From positions 1 to 11,352 of the forward strand of contig JAOPUS010000378.1 in assembly GCA_025963345.1 (NCBI GenBank): a DNA stretch of 11,352 bases. Reading direction: 5' to 3'. Below are positions 6,654-11,352 of this stretch, in pieces (the stretch's first letter is position 1; each line of letters begins with the position of its first letter). The translations under genes and the position numbers were made by a program. Under the pieces are notes generated by a model, which had not been told where the DNA came from, did no database searches, and saw only the letters and a list, made by a program, of their open reading frames with translations. The stretch comes from Blastococcus sp. Its GTDB lineage: Bacteria; Actinomycetota; Actinomycetes; Mycobacteriales; Geodermatophilaceae.

Positions 6654-6685
6654 CAGCGGGCCCGTCCTGGTGGACGAACCCGCTG
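6654..6685 (-). terminator. Terminator hairpin downstream of tRNA-Thr
   Basis: On the minus strand, starting 11 bases after the tRNA 3' end, CAGCGGG pairs with CCCGCTG (7 bp). After a two-base internal mismatch on each side, CGTCC pairs with GGACG (5 bp) around a 4-base loop. The sequence after it, AGTCGTTCTCC, has only scattered T residues. Position and structure fit the end of the tRNA, or of the tmk-holB-tRNA transcript. With the ppa hairpin it closes the convergent junction from both sides. Confidence 0.65.
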
Positions 6686-6695
6686 GGTGGAGGAG

Positions 6696-6768
6696 AGCCG
6701 CCTGTCGGAATCGAACCGACGACCTTCTCATTACGAGTGAGATGCTCTACCGACTGAGCTAAGGCGGC
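6696..6768 (-). tRNA. tRNA-Thr, anticodon CGT
   Basis: The minus strand folds into a complete cloverleaf. The acceptor stem is GCCGCCT / AGGCGGC; the D stem GCTC / GAGC closes loop AGTCGGTA; the anticodon stem TCTCA / TGAGA closes loop CTCGTAA with anticodon CGT, reading ACG. The variable loop is AGGTC, and the T stem GTCGG / CCGAC closes loop TTCGATT. The discriminator is T at 6696. CCA is not encoded (TCT follows), so it must be added after transcription. All stems pair without mismatch. ACG is a favoured threonine codon in GC-rich genomes. The gene lies 58 bp after holB on the same strand and may be co-transcribed or have its own promoter. Confidence 0.97.
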
Positions 6769-6782
6769 GGACGTGCCCGGAC

Positions 6783-6788
6783 AGCCTA
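6783..6788 (-). promoter_or_regulatory. Candidate -10 element for tRNA-Thr
   Basis: The minus strand reads TAGGCT (TANNNT type) with 14 bases between it and the tRNA 5' end, a plausible distance for a promoter with a short leader removed by RNase P. No matching -35 is visible. No terminator separates holB from the tRNA, so read-through from holB is an alternative. Confidence 0.3.
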
Positions 6789-6826
6789 CGACACCGGCGC
6801 AGCCGTCCCGCGCAGGGCCCGGGCCG

Positions 6827-8008
6827 TCAGGCGGGCAGCCGCAGCGCGACGGTCAGCGCCTCCAGGGCGATCCGCGGCTTGACGTTCTGCTCGATCGCCA
6901 GGCGGCACTCGAGGATCGCGTCGATCCGGCGCAGCGCGCCCTCAGCGCCGATCCGGCGGGCCAGTTCCTGCGCGTCGGCCCGGCGGTCCGGGTGCGTCAG
7001 CATCGGCGGCTCCCCACCCGCCGAGTCCAGCACCAGTGCATCGCGGTAGAGGCCGACGAGGTCGACGAGCGCGCGGTCGAACGAGTCGCGGCCGAGCCGG
7101 GTGGCGCGCGACTTCTGTCGCCGCTCCAGGTCCTTGAGGGCGCCCGCACCCTTCGAGGCCGCGGCCATCCCGGGGCCCCGCGCGCCGTACCCGAGGCTGG
7201 CCTTCATCGCTTCGGTCTCGGGCCCGTCCAGGCCCGCGGTCGCCTCGTCGGCCTCCTCCTGCGCGGAACCGACCAGGTCGTCGGCGGCGTCCAGACAGGC
7301 GGCCAGGGAGACCAGCGACAGGGGGACGTCGAGCACCGCCTTGCGGGCCAGCCGGGCGTTCTCGTCGCGGGCCAGCCGGCGGGCCCGCCCCACGTGGCCC
7401 CCGGACGCACCGGCGGACCAAGCGGCCAGTGCGGGGTCGACGCCGTCACGACTCATGAGGACGTCGGCGATGGCGTCCACCGGCGGGGTGCGCAGCGCCA
7501 CCACGCGGCACCGGGAGCGGATGGTCACCGGGACGTCGTCGGGGTGCAGGCTCGGCGCGCAGAGCATGACCACCGTGCGCGGCGGGGGCTCCTCGATCAT
7601 CTTGAGCACCGCGTTGGCCGCCGCCTCCGACATCCGGTCGGCGTCCTCGACCAGGATCACCTGCCAGCGCCCCCCGGAGGGCGCCCGCCCGGCCACCCGC
7701 ACCAGCTCCCGCGCCTCGGCGACCCCGATGGACAGCCCGTCCGGGACCACGATGTGCACGTCGGCGTGTGTGCCGCCCAGCACGGTGCGGCACTCGTGAC
7801 AGGTGCCGTCCCCGCCGGCCGGGCATTGCAGGGCCGCGGCGAACGCCCGTGCTGCCACCGACCGCCCCGATCCGGGCGGCCCGGTGAACAGCCAGGCGTG
7901 TGTCATCGCCGCGGGGTTCTCGACCGCCGCGCGCAGTTCGGCGACGACGGCGGCCTGGCCGACGACCTGCGCCCAGACACCGCCGGGCGCCTCCACCACC
8001 GCCGTCAC
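6827..8008 (-). CDS. holB: DNA polymerase III subunit delta' (clamp loader)
   Basis: Delta' is a stator subunit of the clamp loader that places the sliding clamp on primed DNA. The 393-residue product starts with the RFC-type box VVGQ at 15-18. It then shows THAWLFTGPPGSGRS at 36-50, where the Walker A lysine is Arg49, as expected for a subunit that need not hydrolyse ATP. A zinc-module region has Cys62, Cys70 and Cys73; GTHADVH is at 79-85, the degenerate Walker B VEDADRM at 120-126, and the SRC motif at 165-167 that provides the arginine finger to a neighbour subunit. The C-terminal half is the less conserved collar domain. The GTG at 8008 overlaps the tmk stop as GTGA. No ribosome binding site is seen, so translation probably depends on tmk. 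GTG codons a few residues in are alternative starts. It is about the length of mycobacterial delta' (Rv3644c type). Confidence 0.95.
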   Translation of the reverse strand: MTAVVEAPGGVWAQVVGQAAVVAELRAAVENPAAMTHAWLFTGPPGSGRSVAARAFAAALQCPAGGDGTCHECRTVLGGTHADVHIVVPDGLSIGVAEARELVRVAGRAPSGGRWQVILVEDADRMSEAAANAVLKMIEEPPPRTVVMLCAPSLHPDDVPVTIRSRCRVVALRTPPVDAIADVLMSRDGVDPALAAWSAGASGGHVGRARRLARDENARLARKAVLDVPLSLVSLAACLDAADDLVGSAQEEADEATAGLDGPETEAMKASLGYGARGPGMAAASKGAGALKDLERRQKSRATRLGRDSFDRALVDLVGLYRDALVLDSAGGEPPMLTHPDRRADAQELARRIGAEGALRRIDAILECRLAIEQNVKPRIALEALTVALRLPA

Positions 8009-10254
8009 GGGTGCAACTGCGGGGTCGAGCCCGTCTGGGCGTGCGGATGGTGCGGGCCCTGGACCGCCGGAAGCTCGTTCGCCACGGGGACATCGTCCGC
8101 CGCCGGGGCCTGGGCGATCTGCTGCAGGGGCAGGCCGGAGAGCAGTTCGGCCACCCGCACCCGGATGACCGCCGCGATCTCGTCGGGCGTCTGCTGGGCA
8201 TCCACGACCAGGTAGCGGTCCGGGCCGGCGTCGGCGAGCGCGAGAAAGGTCTGCCGCACCCGCTGATGGAAGTCCAGGGACTCCGACTCGAGCCGGTCGG
8301 CGACGGCGCGCCCGCGGGCACGGGCCAGGCCCACCTCGGGCGGGAGGTCGAGCAGCACGGTGAGGTCGGGCTGCAGGCCCTCGGTCGCCCAGCGCGAGAG
8401 CATGCGGACGTCGTCCAGCGGGATGGTGCGACCGGCGCCCTGGTAGGCAAGCGAGCTGTCGACGAACCGGTCGGTGATGACCACCTCGCCCGCGTCCAGT
8501 GCGGGGCGCAGCACGTCCTGAACGTGCTGGGCGCGGTCGGCGGCGTACAGCAGCGCCTCCGAGCGCGAGGAGATCCCGGTGTTCGTCCGGTCCAGGACGA
8601 TCGACCGGATACCGGCCCCGGACGGCGTCGCGCCGGGCTCGAAGGTGGCACGCGCGACCAGGCCCTCGTCGGTCAGCCACTCCTGCAGGCGGCGCACCTG
8701 GGTGGACTTGCCGGCGCCCTCACCGCCCTCGAACGCGATGAACACGCCGCCGCCGGCGAGCCGGCGGCGAGCGGTGTTGTCCCGGCGGAGCGCGGTGACC
8801 ACGTCGGCGAGCAGCGGCACCGGCCGGCCGTCGTCCATCTGCCGGTAGGACAGGACACCCACGCCGAGCGCGAGCAGGCCGGCGACGAAGAGCATGACCC
8901 GCTCGCCGGTCACCGGGAGCGTCCCGAACCCGAGGTCGACCTCGTGGCGGCCGATGAGCCCGACCCCGAACGGCACCACCGCGAGCGACAGGATCAGCGC
9001 GGCCCGCACGAGCGACTGGACGATGGCGAAGGTCCGCCCCCGGATGTCGTCCTCGACCTCCGTGCCCAGCAGGGTGAACCCGGCCAGATAGGCGATGCCG
9101 GCGAAGAAGCCCATGAAGACGACCAGCAGCAGCGCGATCCACAGCGTGAACGTCCAGGCCATCAGCACGACCATCGCGCCGGCGCCCACGATGGCGATGC
9201 CGAAGATGCGCTCACGGGCGAGGTCACGGGCGATGCTCGGGCCGAACGCGATGCCGCCCCCCAGGCCGACGAAGACGGCGCCGAAGAGCAGCCCGTAGGC
9301 GGCGTCGCCGCCACCGAGGGCGTTCGAGAACGCCTGCCCGGTCGCGATGATCACGCCGGCCGCGGCCATGGCCCCGGTGATCCCGATGACGAGACCTCGC
9401 ACCAGCGGGGTGTGGCCGGCGAAGGAGAAGCCGTGCGTCAGCGAGCCGAAGAAGCTCTCCTGCGACCCGGTCGCACCGGCCGCGCGGCGGCCGCTGATCG
9501 ACGGCAGTTTCCAGATGACGAACGCGGCCACCAGGAAGGTCAGCGCGTTCAGGAAGAGCGCCAGGTCCACCTCGTCGACCGAGGGGATGACATTCGACAG
9601 CTGCCCGCCGACGCTGGTCAGGAGCGCGAAGACGATCGCGGCGAGGACGGGGGTGAGCCCGTAGGTGGTGACGAGCGAGAGCTGGTTGGCCGGCTCCAGC
9701 TGGTCCTTGCGCAGCATGTTCGGGACGGCGGCGTCCTTGGCCGGGATCCAGAACAGGCTGAACGCCTCGATGAGGAACTGCGCCACGAACAGCCAGATCA
9801 GGTTGTCGACCAGCGGGATCGACGCGAACAGCGCGAACCGGATGATGTCGGTGATCACCATCGTCTTGCGGCGGTCGAACCGGTCGGCGAAGGCGCCGGC
9901 CAGCGGGCCGAGGACGATCGCCGGGAGCAGGCGGAAGAGCAGGACACCACCGAGGGCGAAGTTGGCCGCCGCGAAGCCGTCGACCAGGGACGTCGCGGTC
10001 GCGGTGATGGCCAGCAGGCCGAGCCAGTCACCGAAACTCGACAGCGACATCGACAGCCAGAGCCGACGGAAGTCGCGGACCCGCAGGACCGAGCGCAGCT
10101 TGGCCACGAGCCCGATCGCGCCCAGCACGTCGGCGGGCGGATCGTCCACCGCGGCCACGCCCTCGCCCCGGCGAACGCGCGGCGGCACCTGACCATCGGC
10201 GGACGGCACCCCACCGGCCGGCGGTGCGGTCCGCGCGGCCGACTGCGCGTCCAC
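8005..10254 (-). CDS. tmk: MFS-type membrane domain fused to thymidylate kinase (dTMP kinase)
   Basis: This single 749-codon frame joins two functions. Residues about 60-470 form a major-facilitator-type domain with some 10-12 hydrophobic segments and the MFS motif A-like GAFADRFDRRK at 120-130; the substrate is unknown. After a basic linker (about 471-502), residues about 503-708 form a thymidylate kinase, which makes dTDP from dTMP and ATP. It has P-loop GGEGAGKST at 510-518, the EPG box at 539-541, TDR at 594-596 followed by LAYQGAGR at 602-609, and the lid-like ARGRAVADRLESES at 646-659. A Pro/Ala/His-rich tail of about 40 residues follows. The linker has no frameshift or stop. Such fusions are known in Streptomyces and relatives. 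The GTG at 10254 is the first usual start after an upstream stop at 10348-10350; GTGs at codons 23 or 33 are possible, because the first 45 residues are low-complexity. The stop overlaps holB by GTGA. Confidence 0.93.
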   Translation of the reverse strand: MDAQSAARTAPPAGGVPSADGQVPPRVRRGEGVAAVDDPPADVLGAIGLVAKLRSVLRVRDFRRLWLSMSLSSFGDWLGLLAITATATSLVDGFAAANFALGGVLLFRLLPAIVLGPLAGAFADRFDRRKTMVITDIIRFALFASIPLVDNLIWLFVAQFLIEAFSLFWIPAKDAAVPNMLRKDQLEPANQLSLVTTYGLTPVLAAIVFALLTSVGGQLSNVIPSVDEVDLALFLNALTFLVAAFVIWKLPSISGRRAAGATGSQESFFGSLTHGFSFAGHTPLVRGLVIGITGAMAAAGVIIATGQAFSNALGGGDAAYGLLFGAVFVGLGGGIAFGPSIARDLARERIFGIAIVGAGAMVVLMAWTFTLWIALLLVVFMGFFAGIAYLAGFTLLGTEVEDDIRGRTFAIVQSLVRAALILSLAVVPFGVGLIGRHEVDLGFGTLPVTGERVMLFVAGLLALGVGVLSYRQMDDGRPVPLLADVVTALRRDNTARRRLAGGGVFIAFEGGEGAGKSTQVRRLQEWLTDEGLVARATFEPGATPSGAGIRSIVLDRTNTGISSRSEALLYAADRAQHVQDVLRPALDAGEVVITDRFVDSSLAYQGAGRTIPLDDVRMLSRWATEGLQPDLTVLLDLPPEVGLARARGRAVADRLESESLDFHQRVRQTFLALADAGPDRYLVVDAQQTPDEIAAVIRVRVAELLSGLPLQQIAQAPAADDVPVANELPAVQGPHHPHAQTGSTPQLHP

Positions 10255-10349
10255 CGCGTCGTCGGGGGACGGCGCCGGTGGCGTCGGATCGGACGGAATC
10301 GGGACTCCCGGGGTCGGAGGGTGGGATGCAGCTGTCCCTCGGCGGCCTC

Positions 10350-10355
10350 ACGGTA
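10350..10355 (-). promoter_or_regulatory. Candidate -10 element for tmk-holB
   Basis: The minus strand reads TACCGT (TANNNT type), about 96 bases before the tmk GTG. It lies in GTACCGTGAGGC, a 12-base string that also occurs at the candidate promoter of the metalloprotease operon (4464-4475). No -35 consensus is evident. Support is the match to the -10 pattern plus this second occurrence. Confidence 0.3.
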
Positions 10356-10371
10356 CCGGTCAGTGCCGACG

Positions 10372-10435
10372 CTTCCGGCACGTTTCCACCCGGAAGAGGA
10401 CCGGTGTGCCGCACCGGATCCGCCCGCGCGCGGAT
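10372..10435. repeat. Cluster of three small inverted repeats in the tmk/tam divergent region
   Basis: Three adjacent dyads fill most of this stretch: CTTCCGG/CCGGAAG (10372-10378 with 10390-10396, 11-base gap), CCGGTG/CACCGG (10401-10406 with 10412-10417, 5-base gap) and ATCCGC/GCGGAT (10418-10423 with 10430-10435, 6-base gap). They lie between the candidate promoters of two divergent genes, where an operator or RNA structure would be placed. GC-rich DNA forms such dyads easily, so a role is only inferred. Confidence 0.35.
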
Positions 10436-10438
10436 GGT

Positions 10439-10444
10439 TAGGGT
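10439..10444 (+). promoter_or_regulatory. Candidate -10 element, or ribosome binding site, of tam
   Basis: TAGGGT fits TANNNT and ends 8 bases before the GTG at 10453, consistent with a leaderless or near-leaderless transcript. The AGGG within it (10440-10443) could instead be a Shine-Dalgarno sequence, with 9 bases of spacing. The sequence does not decide between the two readings. Confidence 0.3.
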
Positions 10445-10452
10445 TTCTCCCC

Positions 10453-11283
10453 GTGGCAGCAGACGAGCGGTCGACGGACGTCGCTGCGACGCGGCCGCGC
10501 CCGTCCGGCTGGGACCCCGCCGCCTACCTGCGCTACGCGGGCGAGCGCGCCCGGCCCTTCGTCGACCTGGTGAGCCGTGTGGGCGCGGAGGACCCGTCCG
10601 AGGTCGTCGACCTCGGCTGCGGCGAGGGGACCATGACGGCGACCCTGGCCGAACGCTGGCCCGGCGCCCGGGTGACGGGCGTGGACTCCTCCCCCGAGAT
10701 GCTCGCGGCTGCCGCGGCCTCCGCCGTCCCCGGGCGCGTCGAGTTCGTCCGTGGCGACGTCCGCGACTGGGCGCCGGACGGGCCGGTCGACGTCGTGCTG
10801 AGCAACGCCGTCCTGCACTGGGTGCCCGGTCACGAGCGGCTGCTCACCCGGTGCGCCGGGTGGCTCCGGCCCGGCGGCCGGCTGGCTGTCCAGGTGCCCG
10901 GCAACTTCCGCGCCCCCACGCATGCGCTGCTCGCGGAGCTGTGCCTCTCCCCACGCTGGGCGTCCCGGCTCGCCGACGCCGCTCCACGCCCCGACGCCGT
11001 CCTCGAGCCCGCCGGATACCTCGACGTCCTCACCGCCGCCGGACTGTCCCCCGACGTGTGGGAGACGACGTACCTGCACGTGCTGAGCGGGGCCGACCCG
11101 GTCCTGGCCTGGGTGAGGTCCACGGTCCTGCGGCCAGTGCTCGCCCTCCTGGACGCCGACTCCGCCGCGGAGTTCACCGCTCAGTACGCCGCCGCGCTGC
11201 GGGCGGCCTATCCCGCCCGGCCCGACGGGACGACGCTGCTGCCCTTCCGGCGGGTGTTCGCCGTCGCGACCCGCCCGTCCTGA
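10453..11283 (+). CDS. tam: Trans-aconitate 2-methyltransferase-like SAM-dependent methyltransferase
   Basis: This 276-residue class I methyltransferase resembles Tam, which methylates trans-aconitate, a by-product and inhibitor of the citric acid cycle, using S-adenosylmethionine. Seen in the translation: YLRYAGERARPFVDL at 25-39, similar to the Tam N-terminal helix; SAM-binding motif I DLGCGEG at 53-59; acidic Asp78 after the second strand, expected to bind the ribose; GDVRDW at 101-106; LSNAVLHWVPGH at 116-127; and a C-terminal half (WETTYLHVLSG, WVRSTVLRP, LLPFRRVFAVA) that follows Tam rather than generic methyltransferases. The length is slightly above the roughly 252-265 usual for Tam. 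The GTG at 10453 is the start nearest the conserved region with an upstream signal. It is divergent from tmk and followed after 14 bp by a VOC gene, so the two may be co-transcribed. Family assignment is good; the true substrate could differ. Confidence 0.87.
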   Translation: MAADERSTDVAATRPRPSGWDPAAYLRYAGERARPFVDLVSRVGAEDPSEVVDLGCGEGTMTATLAERWPGARVTGVDSSPEMLAAAAASAVPGRVEFVRGDVRDWAPDGPVDVVLSNAVLHWVPGHERLLTRCAGWLRPGGRLAVQVPGNFRAPTHALLAELCLSPRWASRLADAAPRPDAVLEPAGYLDVLTAAGLSPDVWETTYLHVLSGADPVLAWVRSTVLRPVLALLDADSAAEFTAQYAAALRAAYPARPDGTTLLPFRRVFAVATRPS

Positions 11284-11297
11284 ACGGAGATCCGCGC

Positions 11298-11352
11298 GTG
11301 CTCACCGGTCTGCACCACGTCCAGGTCGCCTGCCCCGCCGGGAGCGAGGACG
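11298..11352 (+). CDS. VOC-superfamily (glyoxalase/bleomycin resistance type) protein, N-terminal fragment
   Basis: Only the first 18 codons are inside the window. The residues LTGLHHVQVACPAGSED match the opening beta strand of VOC proteins, where the second His of HHV is usually the first metal ligand. The GTG at 11298 follows GGAGA (11286-11290) with 7 bases of spacing, a good ribosome binding site. It starts 14 bp after tam, so an operon is likely. VOC proteins include lyases, dioxygenases and drug-binding proteins; the fragment cannot show which. Confidence 0.7.
   Translation, partial: MLTGLHHVQVACPAGSED

Noticed and set aside
6827..8680. A 617-codon version of holB starting inside tmk
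   Set aside because: Residues before the GTG at 8008 are out-of-frame tmk sequence with no homology to delta'; the GTGA overlap and the family N-terminus point to 8008.
8743..8836. A possible split of the fused protein into separate transporter and kinase genes
   Set aside because: The frame through the linker is continuous, with no stop and no strong ribosome binding site before the possible internal GTG at codon 504; one fused product is the simpler reading.
7900..11283. An 1127-codon open frame on the plus strand ending in tam
   Set aside because: Only the part from GTG 10453 is a recognisable protein. The upstream part is antisense to holB and tmk and consists of repetitive charged residues without any domain.
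1..11352. CRISPR arrays, insertion sequences, attachment sites, toxin-antitoxin pairs or other defence genes
   Set aside because: I looked for regularly spaced repeats, transposase or integrase motifs, direct repeats beside the tRNA gene, and small paired frames. None is convincing. The tRNA-Thr is flanked by core genes, with no partial copy of its 3' end nearby.

Overview
The window is about 11.4 kb of very GC-rich DNA with the gene content and order of an actinobacterial chromosome. Seven of the ten protein genes appear to start with GTG. Several genes have no Shine-Dalgarno sequence, and most terminator-like hairpins lack a long T run. Protein sequence style (FtsH N-terminus, MFS-thymidylate kinase fusion, HEVTH metalloprotease) suggests a Geodermatophilaceae-like or related high-GC actinobacterium; this placement is inference. 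I see no insertion sequence, integrase, phage gene, CRISPR array or plasmid function. The region reads as core chromosome, not an accessory island.

Layout. Positions 1-4462 (minus strand) hold, in transcription order, a HEVTH zinc-metalloprotease-family gene, tilS, hpt and the 5' part of ftsH, which runs off the left edge. tilS and hpt overlap by GTGA. dacB (minus, ending at 4547) lies upstream, separated by a good hairpin terminator and a candidate leaderless promoter. ppa (plus) diverges from dacB across 57 bp. The order ppa / dacB / metalloprotease / tilS / hpt is the same as in Mycobacterium tuberculosis (Rv3628 to Rv3624c), so this is a conserved actinobacterial block. ppa converges on a tRNA-Thr(CGT) gene (minus); between them are two hairpin terminators, one for each direction. 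The tRNA lies downstream of a minus-strand pair in which a membrane-transporter/thymidylate kinase fusion (tmk) overlaps the DNA polymerase III delta' gene (holB) by GTGA. A 198-bp divergent region rich in small inverted repeats separates tmk from a plus-strand trans-aconitate methyltransferase-like gene (tam). After tam comes the first 18 codons of a VOC-superfamily gene cut by the right edge.

How the genes work together. The left block joins protein quality control at the membrane (FtsH), purine salvage (Hpt), decoding of AUA codons (TilS), a metalloprotease-like protein of unknown role, peptidoglycan trimming (DacB) and pyrophosphate removal (Ppa). The centre couples dTTP supply (Tmk) with the replisome clamp loader (HolB). 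The right end carries small-molecule modifying enzymes.

No stretch over 300 bases lacks a gene. The larger gaps are 1581-1759, 6512-6695 and 10255-10452. I found no clearly undescribed system. The points most worth a second look are the transporter-kinase fusion and its active-site variation, the unstudied metalloprotease-like gene, a His-to-Lys change in Ppa, an apparently missing zinc ligand in delta', and a 12-base motif shared by two upstream regions.
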